A stretch of 64,000 bases of DNA from assembly GCF_001519065.1 (NCBI RefSeq), contig NZ_KQ954252.1:393560-457559 (forward strand), in the 5' to 3' direction. The stretch comes from Novosphingobium sp. FSW06-99. GTDB taxonomy: Bacteria; Pseudomonadota; Alphaproteobacteria; Sphingomonadales; Sphingomonadaceae. Of this stretch, positions 18,753 through 27,827 are shown piece after piece. Within the stretch, counting starts at the first letter, position 1. Every line of letters starts with the position of its first letter. The notes beneath the pieces were generated by a model, which was not told where the DNA came from, did not search any database, and was given only the letters and a program-made list of their open reading frames with translations. A program made the position numbers and the translations under genes.

Positions 18753-19148
18753 ATGATCGGGGTCTGGCATGATCATGCCGGATTGGCGGTAGAGGTGTTT
18801 GCGATTGCATCCACGCTGATCTTTGCAGTGCCGTTTATCGTCGCGCCCGCGCGCTGGGGGCGGGCGATGGGTTGGACCGTGCCGCATGACACGGCACTGA
18901 TGGCCTATTACGCGCGGTGCCTGGGGTGCCTGGCCCTGTCATTCAATATCATGGGGCTGTGGGCAGCGCTCGGTCACCCGTTCTATCTTGTTGCCTATAT
19001 TGCGCCGGTCGCCTGTTTTGCCGCGACGATGGTGCTGCTGCATGTCTATGGTTGGTGGCGCGGCGAACAGCCCTGGACCGAGACCGCGGAAATTCCGTTG
19101 TGGGCTGGTCTGGTCGTGCTGTGGCTGGCAGTGATGCCCGCTGTCTGA
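18753..19148 (+). CDS. Small four-helix membrane protein, function unknown
   Basis: A 131-residue membrane protein with about four predicted helices (residues about 10-28, 48-70, 74-95 and 112-130). GGAGGGGG lies 4-11 bases before the ATG. I do not recognise the family. Its place just upstream of the TonB receptor, cytochrome and quinoprotein genes suggests a link to that system but proves nothing. The 120-bp space before it holds an imperfect inverted repeat, GGCAGACTT...AAGTTTGCC. Confidence 0.62.
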   Translation: MIGVWHDHAGLAVEVFAIASTLIFAVPFIVAPARWGRAMGWTVPHDTALMAYYARCLGCLALSFNIMGLWAALGHPFYLVAYIAPVACFAATMVLLHVYGWWRGEQPWTETAEIPLWAGLVVLWLAVMPAV

Positions 19149-19196
19149 TTGCAACCGGGTCACCGGTAAAACCTTACAATGTGAAAGCTGATCCTG

Positions 19197-21179
19197 ATGC
19201 CTGTCCTGCTGATCCTTTCTGCCGCGCTGGCCAATGCGCCGGCACCCGATACCGCCGACGCGCCGCCGATCGTGGTGACGGGGCAGCCGCTGGGCGATCT
19301 GCCCACCGCTTCGGCCTATGAAGTGTCGACCATCGATGCCGCGCGGATCGAGCAAGTGCCGTCGGGGCGGATCGAGGATGCGCTGGGCGATGTGGCGGGG
19401 GTGCAGCTCTATCGCCGGTCGGACAGCCGCGCGTCGAACCCTTCGGCCGACGGGTTTACCTTGCGCGGGCTGGGCGGCAACGCGGCCAGCCGCACGCTGG
19501 TGCTGCTCGATGGCATTCCGCAGGCCGATCCGTTCTTTGGCTCGGTGCCGCTGACCGCGCTCAACCCCGGCGATATTGCCGATATCCGGGTGATCCACGG
19601 CGGCGGCAGCGGCGCCTTCGGGTCGGGCGCGGTGGCGGGCACGATCGACATGACCAGCGCGGGCCCCGATCAGCGCGGGCTGGTTTCGGGCGAATCGCTG
19701 GTCGACAATCGCGGCGACACCACGGTGTCGGCGGGGGTGGCGCCGCATCTGGGCGACGGGTTTGTGGTGGTGTCGGGGCGGTGGGATCGCGGGCCCGGTT
19801 TCTGGACCACGCCGGTCAACGAACGCGTCGCCGCCAGCGCCAAGGCGCGGTATGAAAGCTGGGACCTGGCCTTGCGCGCGGTGACCCAGGTTGCGCCCGA
19901 TATCGAATTGCAAAGCCGCCTGGCCGCGTTTGGCGATGACCAGACACTGCGCTTTGTCGGCGCCAACACGGGGATGAGCGGTGAAGATGCCAGCTTGCGG
20001 CTGGTCGGGCGCGGGGCGTGGCAATTCGATGCGCTGGTCTATGGGCAGGTGCGCAATTTCAACAGCCTGACGCTCAGTTCGACGACTTATCTGCCGGTCG
20101 ATAACCAGCGCGACACGCCATCGACCGGGGTGGGCGGCAAGATCGAGGTGCGCCCGCCGGTGGGGCATGGGCAGGTGCTGCGGCTGGGTGCCGATCTGCG
20201 CGACGTGACCGGGTATGAAGACGAAGACAGCTACACCAAAGGCGTGATCAGCGGGCACCACCGCGAAGGCGGCAGCAACGACGATCTGGGGATCTATGGC
20301 GAAGATGCCTGGACGCTGGGCGCGCTGCAACTGACCGCAGGCGCGCGCGCCGACCACTGGGTGATCCGCGACGGGCAATACCAGTCATGGACGCTGGGCT
20401 GGTCGCCGATCCTCGACACGCACTATGCCGACCGGTCGGGCTGGAACGGCTCGTTCCGGGGTGGGGCGCTACTCCATGCGACCGGCGCGCTCGATCTGCG
20501 TGGATCTGCCTATTCGGGGATGCGCCAGCCCACGCTCAACGAACTGTACCGCACTTATACGGTCTTTCCGGTGACCACCGCGGCCAACCCCAATCTGGTC
20601 AACGAACAAGTGCGCGGGTTTGAAGGCGGGGTCGACTGGCGCCCGGTCAAGGGGCTGAAACTGACGGTGACCGGGTTTGACAACAAGGTTGACCACGCGA
20701 TCGCCAACATCACGCTGACCGCCACCACCCAGGTGCGCGAAAACGTCCCCGCGATCCATGCGCGGGGTGTCGAGGCCGGCGCGCAGGCGCAGCTCGGCAC
20801 ACTGGCACTGGGCGGGTCGCTGGAATGGGTGCACTCGCGGATGGAGGCGCCGGGGCAGAATTTCGACGGACTGGTGCCGCCACAGACCCCGCGCCTGTCG
20901 CTCAGCGCCAATGCCGCGTGGACCCCGCGCGCCGGCACCACGCTGGGGGTCACGCTGCGCCATGTCGGCACGGCCTATGAAGACAGCCTGGAAACCGCGC
21001 CGCTGCCGGGTGCGACAACGTTTGGCGCCTATGCCACCACGCCGCTGGTCGGGCGGTTCAGCCTGGTGCTGCGCGGCGAAAATCTGGGCAATGCCACCGT
21101 CGTCACGCGCAATTCGGGCGGCACGATCGATATCGGCACCCCCCGCACGGTGTGGGCCGGGGTGCGCGTCGGGTTGTGA
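19197..21179 (+). CDS. TonB-dependent receptor of the alcohol-oxidation island
   Basis: A 660-residue TonB-dependent receptor, shorter than the other three in the window and closer in size to vitamin and cofactor receptors. A short signal peptide (MPVLLILSAALA) precedes the TonB box PPIVVTGQPLGDLPTAS. The plug shows VPSGRIEDALGDVAGVQLYRR, FTLRGLGGNAASRTLVLLDG and GGGSGAFGSGAVAG. The barrel ends IDIGTPRTVWAGVRVGL. It sits directly before the cytochrome and quinoprotein genes. No PQQ synthesis genes are seen here, so import of PQQ or of a metal-binding compound such as a lanthanophore is an attractive idea, but it is inference from context only. Confidence 0.86.
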   Translation: MPVLLILSAALANAPAPDTADAPPIVVTGQPLGDLPTASAYEVSTIDAARIEQVPSGRIEDALGDVAGVQLYRRSDSRASNPSADGFTLRGLGGNAASRTLVLLDGIPQADPFFGSVPLTALNPGDIADIRVIHGGGSGAFGSGAVAGTIDMTSAGPDQRGLVSGESLVDNRGDTTVSAGVAPHLGDGFVVVSGRWDRGPGFWTTPVNERVAASAKARYESWDLALRAVTQVAPDIELQSRLAAFGDDQTLRFVGANTGMSGEDASLRLVGRGAWQFDALVYGQVRNFNSLTLSSTTYLPVDNQRDTPSTGVGGKIEVRPPVGHGQVLRLGADLRDVTGYEDEDSYTKGVISGHHREGGSNDDLGIYGEDAWTLGALQLTAGARADHWVIRDGQYQSWTLGWSPILDTHYADRSGWNGSFRGGALLHATGALDLRGSAYSGMRQPTLNELYRTYTVFPVTTAANPNLVNEQVRGFEGGVDWRPVKGLKLTVTGFDNKVDHAIANITLTATTQVRENVPAIHARGVEAGAQAQLGTLALGGSLEWVHSRMEAPGQNFDGLVPPQTPRLSLSANAAWTPRAGTTLGVTLRHVGTAYEDSLETAPLPGATTFGAYATTPLVGRFSLVLRGENLGNATVVTRNSGGTIDIGTPRTVWAGVRVGL

Positions 21180-21192
21180 TACCGATCCCTTA

Positions 21193-21204
21193 CCAAAGTC
21201 CAAT
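21193..21204 (+). promoter_or_regulatory. Shared box CCAAAGTCCAAT before cytochrome c gene
   Basis: CCAAAGTCCAAT followed by GTCGCACGGGCC lies about 70 bp before the cytochrome c start. Close copies precede the porin, quinoprotein dehydrogenase, aldehyde dehydrogenase and SoxYZ-like carrier genes. It is a candidate activator site for the LuxR-type response regulator at 27828. Confidence 0.5.
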
Positions 21205-21274
21205 GTCGCACGGGCCGGTGTCATGCCACCGGTTTTGCCAGTGCATTCACATCTGACCTTTGGGGAGAATTGGC

Positions 21275-21634
21275 ATGTCTGTTATGAAGTCGCTGGCCCT
21301 TGTCGGCAGTGTGTTGGCCTGTGGCGCGGTGGCGCATGCAGAGCCTGCGCCTGCCACGTTTGCGCGCTGCGCGGTCTGCCACAATGCCGCAAAAGGCGCC
21401 CCGGCCAAGATCGGCCCGAACTTGTGGGGGGTCTATGGCAAAAAGGCCGCCAGCGGGCCTTATGCCTATTCCGCTGCGCTCAAGGCCGCCAAATTGACCT
21501 GGAACGAGGAAACGCTCGACAAGTGGCTGACCGGCCCGATGCAGATGGTGCCCGGCACGATGATGTCGTTCCCCGGCCTGAAAGACCCCGCCAAGCGCGC
21601 CGAATTGATCGCCTGGCTTAAAACCCAGCGCTGA
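21275..21634 (+). CDS. Small class I cytochrome c
   Basis: A 119-residue exported cytochrome c. The signal peptide ends at VAHAEP, the haem-binding motif is CAVCH at residues about 31-35, and the distal methionine is in MVPGTMMSFPG. The tail FPGLKDPAKRAELIAWLKTQ is typical of c2-type cytochromes. GGGGAGAA lies 5 bases before the ATG. It is a likely electron acceptor or shuttle between the quinoprotein dehydrogenase and the terminal oxidase in the periplasm. A strong terminator follows. Confidence 0.88.
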   Translation: MSVMKSLALVGSVLACGAVAHAEPAPATFARCAVCHNAAKGAPAKIGPNLWGVYGKKAASGPYAYSAALKAAKLTWNEETLDKWLTGPMQMVPGTMMSFPGLKDPAKRAELIAWLKTQR

Positions 21635-21655
21635 TCGGTTGGCCACGCAAAAAGA

Positions 21656-21688
21656 GACCGCGCCGGACAATCCGGCGCGGTCTTTTTT
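21656..21688 (+). terminator. Rho-independent terminator after cytochrome c
   Basis: A perfect 12-bp stem, GACCGCGCCGGA, with a CAA loop, is followed by six T residues. It ends the cytochrome gene 22 bp after its stop. An A-rich run on the other side means that it could also work on the opposite strand. Confidence 0.85.
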
Positions 21689-21703
21689 GTGCCTGCCGCC
21701 TAC

Positions 21704-21736
21704 AAAAAGGCCCGGCAGTGGTGCACTGCCGGGGCC
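21704..21736 (-). terminator. Rho-independent terminator after porin gene
   Basis: Read on the minus strand, a GC-rich stem of 11-12 bp (GGCCCCGGCAGT paired with ACTGCCGGGCC) with a short loop is followed by five T residues. It lies 24 bp after the porin stop. With the preceding hairpin it insulates two convergent genes. Confidence 0.8.
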
Positions 21737-21759
21737 TTGTTGTGGTCTGACGATCCGGA

Positions 21760-23172
21760 TCAGAAGAACAGGATGCCGCCGAGCGAGATCGCGTCGCTGG
21801 AATTGGTGTTGCCGTTGTCGGCTACGGCTTTGGTGTGGGTATATTCGCCGATCAGCGTGACCCAGCTGGTCAGGCCATAGCGCACCTGGCCCACGCCGCT
21901 GGAATTCTTGTGCACCAGTGTCGGATTGGCCAGCGCATCGGCGGTGCCGGTGGTGTCGAGCAGGCTGGCGCCATAGCTGCCGCCGATGCCGAACTTGCCG
22001 AAAGTGGCCATTGCCTGCACGTAATAGCCATCGCTCTTGCGCGCGAGGCCGTCGGCATCGACATCGAACAGGCCGAATGCCTCGGTGCCCAGACCCTTGG
22101 CGGTGTACCAATAGCCGGTCAACGCGATCGGCCCGACAGTGACTTTGCCGCCCAGATCGACACCGTCGCCGGTGTACGAGGTGCCGACCACGGTATCGTG
22201 CTTTTGCGAAATGCCCGATACCCACAGATGCAGCGCCGCGCCCGACAGCTTCGCATCATAAGTCACTTTGCCCTGGAAACCGGGGGTGGAATTCTGCTGG
22301 CCCGGGCTGGTCAGCGAATCGAGCGGCTGGAACACCCCGGCGGAAAGCTGCAAGCCCTTGAAATTGGGCGAGGTATAGGTGATCTGCGGCTGGAAATCGG
22401 TGTAGATATAGCCAAGCCCGATGCGCCCGAGCGAGGTGTTGCCCGGCGCCGTGTTGCCGCCGGTCGAGCCCACCGCGAGCAGCGTGATATCGTTGAGAAT
22501 GGCGTCTGATCCGAACAGGCCGATATCGCGGCCGATCTTGAATTCGCCGATGTCCTTCTTGCCGAAGGTCATGTAAACTTGGCGGAAATCGATCCCCGGC
22601 GTGGAAAAGGCGGTGGCGTGGCCGCCGTTGTTTGCGCCAAGCGCCCCCCAGGCCGTGCTGTTGATGCCCGGATACATGCCGAAATGCGCGCCGACGTCCC
22701 AACCGCCCTCGGTGGTGGTGACATCGATTTTGAGAAAGCCGGGCAGCAGGCCGTTGCGTACCGAACTGGTGCCGTTTGCGCCCGTGCTGGCCAGACCGCC
22801 GACCACCGCGGCCGCGTTCTTCTGCGGGCTGTCATAGACGTAAAAGCCGTTGATCGAGCCTGAGAACTTGATCGTGGCGGGGCCGACCACCATGCCGATG
22901 CCGGAATCTGTCATCTTGACCACATGGCTCATGTCGAGCGCGGTCTGGGCTTCGGCGGTCGGGGTCGCGGGGGCGGCCGGCGGCGGGGTTGCGGCCTTGG
23001 CCTGTTCGGCCTGTTCTTCCTTCAGCAATTCGGCATATTCATCGTCGGACAGGATGCCTTTGTCATGCAGACGCTTGAGCAGCGCCTCGCTGGTTCCGGC
23101 CTGGGCTGCGGTGGACACCAGGCACAGCGCAAGCACGGCGGTGCTACCGCCCAAAAGACGTGTTACAGACAT
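21760..23172 (-). CDS. Outer membrane porin
   Basis: A 470-residue porin. The signal peptide ends at STAAQA. The segment GTSEALLKRLHDKGILSDDEYAELL is the coiled, periplasmic N-terminal region common in OprP-like sphingomonad porins, followed by a Pro/Ala-rich linker. The barrel runs from about residue 90 to the terminal Phe-Phe (GGILFF). GAGGGGGA lies 6 bases before the ATG. Two copies of CCCAAAGT lie upstream, one of them part of the box shared across the alcohol-oxidation island. It probably admits alcohols or small acids used by that system. Confidence 0.85.
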   Translation of the reverse strand: MSVTRLLGGSTAVLALCLVSTAAQAGTSEALLKRLHDKGILSDDEYAELLKEEQAEQAKAATPPPAAPATPTAEAQTALDMSHVVKMTDSGIGMVVGPATIKFSGSINGFYVYDSPQKNAAAVVGGLASTGANGTSSVRNGLLPGFLKIDVTTTEGGWDVGAHFGMYPGINSTAWGALGANNGGHATAFSTPGIDFRQVYMTFGKKDIGEFKIGRDIGLFGSDAILNDITLLAVGSTGGNTAPGNTSLGRIGLGYIYTDFQPQITYTSPNFKGLQLSAGVFQPLDSLTSPGQQNSTPGFQGKVTYDAKLSGAALHLWVSGISQKHDTVVGTSYTGDGVDLGGKVTVGPIALTGYWYTAKGLGTEAFGLFDVDADGLARKSDGYYVQAMATFGKFGIGGSYGASLLDTTGTADALANPTLVHKNSSGVGQVRYGLTSWVTLIGEYTHTKAVADNGNTNSSDAISLGGILFF

Positions 23173-23247
23173 CGCAATCCCCCTCAATTTTCCGCACGGT
23201 CTGTGCAGAATTGGGGTGCACCATGCGGCGCACGGGCAAGGGTCGGA

Positions 23248-23259
23248 ATTGGACTTTGG
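23248..23259 (-). promoter_or_regulatory. Shared box CCAAAGTCCAAT before porin gene
   Basis: On the minus strand the sequence is CCAAAGTCCAAT, identical to the box before the cytochrome c gene, about 75 bp before the porin start. A second partial copy, CCCAAAGTATCA, lies 15 bp further upstream in the same direction, as for a dimeric activator. Confidence 0.5.
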
Positions 23260-23363
23260 GTCCTGATACTTTGGGACAATACTGCGAAAGTCAGGACATT
23301 TTCAGCGGGCGCGGCTTCGCAATGCGCAACAGGCGCGGTGGATATTGACGATTCTCCTGAAAA

Positions 23364-24365
23364 TCAGGGCGCGATTGCCACGCCCCATGGCGACTGACCG
23401 GCGGGCACGGTCGCGCGCACGCTGCGACTGGCCAGATCGACCACGCTGACATCGTCGGTCATGCCGTTGGCAACAATCGCGCTCTTGCCATCGGGGCTGA
23501 TCGCCAGATGCCAGGGGCGCCCGCCGACACGGACATAGCCGATCACGCCATGGGTGGCGACATCGACCAGCGCAATATGGTTGGCCCGGCCCAGCGCGAT
23601 CACCGCCAGGCGCCCGCCGTCAGTAAAGCGGATGCCGCAAGGCATGACTTTGTAGGCGGGGGTGCCGGGCGGAGTGAACGCCAGCGTGCGCACCACTTTG
23701 TGCGTGGCCGGATCGATCACCTGGACGACTTGGCCGGTTTCGGCGGCGACCCACAGTTCGTGGCCATCGGGGGTGAATTCGACATGGCGCGGGCGTTGTG
23801 CGGTGGGCGTCTGGTCGATTGCCTTGTGCGTGGCCAGATCGACCCAGGTGATCAAATGCTGGTCTTCGCTGGTCACCACCAGCCATTTGCCATCGGGGCT
23901 TTCGGTCACGCCTTCGGGTTCGCGGCCGACCGGGACCTGCCAGGCGACTTGACCTTTGGCGAGGTCGATCGCGGTGGTCGCCGCGTCATCCTCGTTGGCG
24001 ACATAGAGCAGGCGGCCATCGCGCGAGGGCCAGAACTGTTCGGGGTCCTGCCCCGATGGCAGGGCGGTCATCAGCTTGCCCGTGGTTCTGTCGCGCACTT
24101 CGACCGCGTTGTCGGTGCCGACGGCCACAAACAGTTTCGTCCCGTCGCGTGACACTGCGATCCCGCGCGGGCGCTGGCCGACGTCCCACGTCGCGGTCAC
24201 CGTGTCGGTGGCAAGGTCGATAACGGTCACGCTGTTGCCCCGCTCGTTCGAGACATAGGCGGTGCCGCTGTCGGCCAGGGCGATGCCCCCCGGCGCAAGA
24301 ACAAGCATGCCGCCCAGCAACATGCTGCGGCAAAGTCGAACGGGTGTGGTGCGCAATCCGGGCAT
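23364..24365 (-). CDS. YVTN beta-propeller protein of PQQ-dependent catabolism
   Basis: A 333-residue exported seven-bladed propeller of the type associated with PQQ-dependent alcohol catabolism. The signal peptide ends at GIALADS. Repeats start with TAYVSNERGNSVTVIDLATDTVTATWDVGQRPRGIAVSRDG, and the pattern returns about every 40 residues (LYVANEDD, LWVAAETG, IVANGMTDD). It is divergent from the cytochrome c-550 gene. The molecular role is unknown; its constant company with quinoprotein genes suggests a scaffold or relay function in the periplasm. The start at 24365 has no clear ribosome site, and starts 42 or 57 bases further in are possible. Confidence 0.84.
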   Translation of the reverse strand: MPGLRTTPVRLCRSMLLGGMLVLAPGGIALADSGTAYVSNERGNSVTVIDLATDTVTATWDVGQRPRGIAVSRDGTKLFVAVGTDNAVEVRDRTTGKLMTALPSGQDPEQFWPSRDGRLLYVANEDDAATTAIDLAKGQVAWQVPVGREPEGVTESPDGKWLVVTSEDQHLITWVDLATHKAIDQTPTAQRPRHVEFTPDGHELWVAAETGQVVQVIDPATHKVVRTLAFTPPGTPAYKVMPCGIRFTDGGRLAVIALGRANHIALVDVATHGVIGYVRVGGRPWHLAISPDGKSAIVANGMTDDVSVVDLASRSVRATVPAGQSPWGVAIAP

Positions 24366-24541
24366 GCTGCGTTCTATCCCGCGCCCGGCCCGAAGGGCAA
24401 ACGGTACTAAGGTACTATGGGTCTGCGCAGCACGGGTGCGGTATCCCGCGCACAGAGCCGAACACGGTTTGGCGCATGACATTCGGACGACCGCACGATG
24501 CCCATCCCGGCAGCGTGATTGCGCCCAAGGAGGAACCTGAG

Positions 24542-25000
24542 ATGAACCGCATGTTGAAGCCCAGGGCGTTGGGACGCCTGGCACTGGCTGGCGCAGTGGC
24601 GCTGTCCGGTCTTGCCATCAGCACGCAGTTGCTGGCCCATGGCAATGTCACGCCGCAACCGGTCGACACCAGCGCGCTGCCCGATATCAAGCCCGACAAC
24701 GACACCTGGCTGACCCACAATCCCTATCGCGGCAATGCCAAGGCGATTGAAATCGGCGAATCCGCCTATGGCCAGAATTGCGCACGGTGCCATGGCCTGC
24801 AGGCGATATCGGGCGGGATCGCACCCGATCTGCGTCTGCTCGAACTGGGCGACAGCGGCGATGAGTGGTTTGTGCAACGCTATCACCACGGGTCGAGCCA
24901 TGACGGCAAAGTCTATATGCCGCCGATGGGCGAAATCCTGGGGCAAAAGGCCGGTTGGGCGATCCGCGCCTGGCTTGAAACCAAACACACCGATGATTGA
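24542..25000 (+). CDS. pedF: Cytochrome c-550 of the PedF type
   Basis: A 152-residue exported cytochrome c resembling PedF of Pseudomonas. The signal peptide ends at LLAHG. The segment PLPDIKPDNDTWLTHNPYRGN-like region precedes the haem motif CARCHG at residues about 80-85; candidate Met ligands are in KVYMPPMGEILG. AAGGAGGA lies 7 bases before the ATG. It takes electrons from the quinoprotein dehydrogenase. Its last 8 bases overlap the start of the binding-protein gene, which supports an operon with the dehydrogenase downstream. Confidence 0.86.
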   Translation: MNRMLKPRALGRLALAGAVALSGLAISTQLLAHGNVTPQPVDTSALPDIKPDNDTWLTHNPYRGNAKAIEIGESAYGQNCARCHGLQAISGGIAPDLRLLELGDSGDEWFVQRYHHGSSHDGKVYMPPMGEILGQKAGWAIRAWLETKHTDD

Positions 25001-25859
25001 CCGGATCACCCGCCGCGCGCTGCTGGGCGGCGCACTGGCCGCAGGGTGCGCGGGCCTGCTGCCGGCTGAAGTCGCCGCCGCGCCGCTGGCCAAAGTGCGC
25101 CAGACCGGGGTGCTGCGCGTGGCCGTCTATGGCGACAACCGGCCCTGGTCGTGGGACGATCATGGCGCGGTGCGCGGGATCGATGCCGATCTGGGCCGCG
25201 CGCTGGCTGCGAAGCTGGGCGTGCGCGCCGACGTGGTCGCCTTTATGCCCGGCGACGATCTGGCGGCGGATTTTCGCAACACCGTGTGGCGCGGCGGGTT
25301 GCTGGGGTTTCAGGTGTGCGATGTCATGCTGCACGTGCCGTTCGACCACGATCTGATGCTCAAGAACGACCAGGTGGCGATCATCGCGCCCTATTACCGC
25401 GAAGGTTTTGCGATGGTCTGCGGCAACGAACAGAGCGATTGCGAAGTTCTGCCGCCGCAATTGCACGGGCGACGGCTGGCGGCGGAAACCGCCTCGGTGT
25501 CCGACGCCTATCTGGTCGGCGGGTTTGGCGGTCTGCTGCGCAGCAATGTACACCATTATCAGGGCGGGTACGAAGCGGCGCAGGCCGTCGCCGACGGCAA
25601 TGCCGATGCCGCCCTGGCCACCCGCGCGCAAGTCGAGGCCGTGCTGCACGACTATCCCGGCAAGACGCTGCACCGCCGCAAGGGGCCGATCCCGGCGATG
25701 GCTTCGCCCGGCTGGGACATTGCCATGGCGGTCAAGGACAACAGCCGGACATTGGGCGATGCGCTGGAAACGATTGTGGCCGAGATGATCGCCAGCGGCC
25801 AGATGGCCGCGCTGTTTGCGACCCACGGCGTCGAATGGCACGCCGCCATCGCGGGTTGA
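24993..25859 (+). CDS. Quinoprotein-associated periplasmic binding protein (XoxJ/MxaJ-like)
   Basis: A 288-residue exported protein of the solute-binding-protein fold that accompanies methanol/ethanol-type quinoproteins. The N-terminus [19 protein letters not shown] resembles a Tat or Sec signal. Then come [21 protein letters not shown] and [23 protein letters not shown], the opening of a family 3 binding protein. The family (MxaJ, XoxJ) is thought to help activate or mature the dehydrogenase rather than transport a solute. The start codon lies inside the end of the cytochrome gene (8-bp overlap). Confidence 0.82.
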   Translation: MIDRITRRALLGGALAAGCAGLLPAEVAAAPLAKVRQTGVLRVAVYGDNRPWSWDDHGAVRGIDADLGRALAAKLGVRADVVAFMPGDDLAADFRNTVWRGGLLGFQVCDVMLHVPFDHDLMLKNDQVAIIAPYYREGFAMVCGNEQSDCEVLPPQLHGRRLAAETASVSDAYLVGGFGGLLRSNVHHYQGGYEAAQAVADGNADAALATRAQVEAVLHDYPGKTLHRRKGPIPAMASPGWDIAMAVKDNSRTLGDALETIVAEMIASGQMAALFATHGVEWHAAIAG

Positions 25860-25874
25860 ACGCACTCGATGGGT

Positions 25875-25886
25875 CCAAGGTCCAAT
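25875..25886 (+). promoter_or_regulatory. Shared box CCAAGGTCCAAT before quinoprotein dehydrogenase gene
   Basis: CCAAGGTCCAAT followed by TGCTGCATCCGGCC lies about 125 bp before the dehydrogenase start and 16 bp after the binding-protein stop. It matches the boxes at 21193 and 23248 in 11 of 12 bases, so the dehydrogenase probably has its own promoter. Confidence 0.5.
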
Positions 25887-26011
25887 TGCTGCATCCGGCC
25901 CAACCGATAGGGTCCACCATGGGAGCGGGGGAGGGCCGAACAACCGGCCACGCTTCACGACATCTTTGGCCGCAACAGACAAGGGGGCGGCAAAGTCAAA
26001 GGAGAGCTTGC

Positions 26012-27763
26012 ATGAAATCGAGATTGAAGCGCGGCCTTGGCAGTCTGGCGATGACGGTCGCCATCGCATTCGCGGCACCGGTGATGGCGGCCGATGGCCC
26101 GACCAGCCAGGACATCCTCAACGACGCCCAATCGACCGGCGACGTGCTCAGCTATGGCCTTGGACCCTGGGCGCAACGGTTCAGCCCGATGACGCAAGTC
26201 AATTCGGACAATGTGGCGGGCCTGGTGCCGGTGTTCGCTTCGTCGCTGGGCGGCGAAAAGCAGCGCGGGCAGGAATCGCAGCCGCTGGTCTATGACGGCA
26301 CGATCTATGTCACCGGGTCCTATTCGCGCGTGTTCGCGTTTGATTCGCACACCGGCGAAAAGAAATGGGAATATGACGCGCGCTTGCCTGACGGGATCAT
26401 GCCGTGCTGCGACGTGGTCAACCGGGGCGCCGCGATCCATGGCGACAAGATCATCTTTGCAACGCTCGATGCGCACCTGATCGCGCTCAACCGGCTGACC
26501 GGCAAAGTGATCTGGAACAAGACGATTGCCGATTATCAGGCCGGCTATTCGGCGACGGCCGCGCCGCTGATCGTCAACGACAAAGTGATCTACGGCAATT
26601 CGGGCGGCGAATTCGGCATTGTCGGCCGGGTCGAGGCGCGCGATGTCAACACTGGCGAGCTGATCTGGTCGCGCCCCACGGTCGAAGGCAATATCGGCAT
26701 GCTCAACGGCAAGCCCAACGGCATGACCGGCACGCTCAACGCAAGCTGGCCCGGCGATATGTGGAAGACCGGCGGCGGTGCCACCTGGCTGGGCGGTACA
26801 TATGATCCGGGCACCAACCTGATCTACATCGGCACCGGCAACCCCGGCCCGTGGAACAGCAACATGCGTCCGGGCGACAATCTCTACACCGCCTCGACTC
26901 TGGCGATCGATCCCGACACCGGCGTGATCAAGTGGCATTACCAGACCACCCCGCACGACGGGTGGGACTTTGACGGGGTCAACGAATTCATCCCGTTTGA
27001 CGCGACGATCGGCGGCAAGCCGATGAAGCTGGGCGCCAAGGCCGACCGCAACGGCTATTTCTTTGTGCTCGACCGCACCAATGGCAAGTTCATCAGCGCC
27101 AACAAGTTCGTCATGGAAACGACCTGGGCCAATGGCTACAACCCCAAGACCGGCCGGCCCAACTTCATCGACGAGGACCGCCCCGGCGCGCCCAACGGCG
27201 CGGAAAAGGGCAAGACCGTGTTTGCAAGCCCAAGCTTTCTGGGCGGCAAGAACTGGATGCCGATGGCCTATTCGCAGGCAACCGGCCTGTTCTATATCCC
27301 GTCGAACGACTGGGGCATGGACATCTGGAACGAACCGATCGCCTACAAGAAGGGCGCGGCCTACCTCGGCGCCGAATTCACCATCAAGCCGATTGCGCCC
27401 GACCACATCGGCGTGCTGCGCGCAATGGACCCGACCACCGGCAAGATCGTGTGGGAATACAAGAACAAGGCCCCGCTGTGGGGTGGCGTGCTGACAACTG
27501 CGGGCAATCTGGTGTTCACCGGTACGCCCGAAGGCTATCTGAAGGCGTTCGATGCCAAGACGGGCAAGGAACTGTGGAAGTTCCAGACCGGGTCGGGCGT
27601 GGTCGGATCGCCGATCACCTGGGAACAGGACGGCGAACAGTACATCGCGGTGATGTCGGGCTGGGGCGGCGCGGTGCCGCTGTGGGGCGGCGAAGTCGCC
27701 AAGACGTTCAAGGACATCAGCCAGGGCGGATCGCTCTGGGTGTTCAAACTGCCCAAGCACTGA
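26012..27763 (+). CDS. PQQ-dependent alcohol dehydrogenase, predicted lanthanide type
   Basis: A 583-residue exported quinoprotein alcohol dehydrogenase of the methanol/ethanol family. The signal peptide ends at PVMAADG. Vicinal cysteines Cys132-Cys133 (MPCCDVV) form the disulfide ring over PQQ. Glu200 (GGEFG) and Asn277 (GTGNPGPWN) are expected metal ligands, and Asp319 is the catalytic aspartate in [11 protein letters not shown]. Asp321, two residues later, is the extra acid found in lanthanide-dependent enzymes (XoxF, ExaF, PedH); calcium enzymes have a non-acidic residue there. GGAGAG lies 6 bases before the ATG. No haem motif is present, so electrons go to separate cytochromes. Whether it prefers methanol or longer alcohols cannot be told. 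Confidence 0.92.
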   Translation: MKSRLKRGLGSLAMTVAIAFAAPVMAADGPTSQDILNDAQSTGDVLSYGLGPWAQRFSPMTQVNSDNVAGLVPVFASSLGGEKQRGQESQPLVYDGTIYVTGSYSRVFAFDSHTGEKKWEYDARLPDGIMPCCDVVNRGAAIHGDKIIFATLDAHLIALNRLTGKVIWNKTIADYQAGYSATAAPLIVNDKVIYGNSGGEFGIVGRVEARDVNTGELIWSRPTVEGNIGMLNGKPNGMTGTLNASWPGDMWKTGGGATWLGGTYDPGTNLIYIGTGNPGPWNSNMRPGDNLYTASTLAIDPDTGVIKWHYQTTPHDGWDFDGVNEFIPFDATIGGKPMKLGAKADRNGYFFVLDRTNGKFISANKFVMETTWANGYNPKTGRPNFIDEDRPGAPNGAEKGKTVFASPSFLGGKNWMPMAYSQATGLFYIPSNDWGMDIWNEPIAYKKGAAYLGAEFTIKPIAPDHIGVLRAMDPTTGKIVWEYKNKAPLWGGVLTTAGNLVFTGTPEGYLKAFDAKTGKELWKFQTGSGVVGSPITWEQDGEQYIAVMSGWGGAVPLWGGEVAKTFKDISQGGSLWVFKLPKH

Positions 27764-27769
27764 AGTCAG

Positions 27770-27808
27770 GTCGTGCCTGCTCTCCCACTTGGGCAGAGCG
27801 GGCACGAC
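27770..27808 (+). terminator. Hairpin after dehydrogenase gene, possible attenuator
   Basis: A 14-bp stem (GTCGTGCCTGCTCT with AGAGCGGGCACGAC, one G-T pair) with an 11-base loop follows the dehydrogenase stop by 6 bp. There is no T tract, so it may limit rather than stop transcription into the regulator gene or protect the 3' end of the message. Confidence 0.55.
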
Positions 27809-27827
27809 AAATCGGGACAAGCGGACT

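Noticed and set aside
18939..20378. Minus-strand open frame of 479 codons
   Set aside because: Antisense to the TonB receptor gene, with shadow-type composition.
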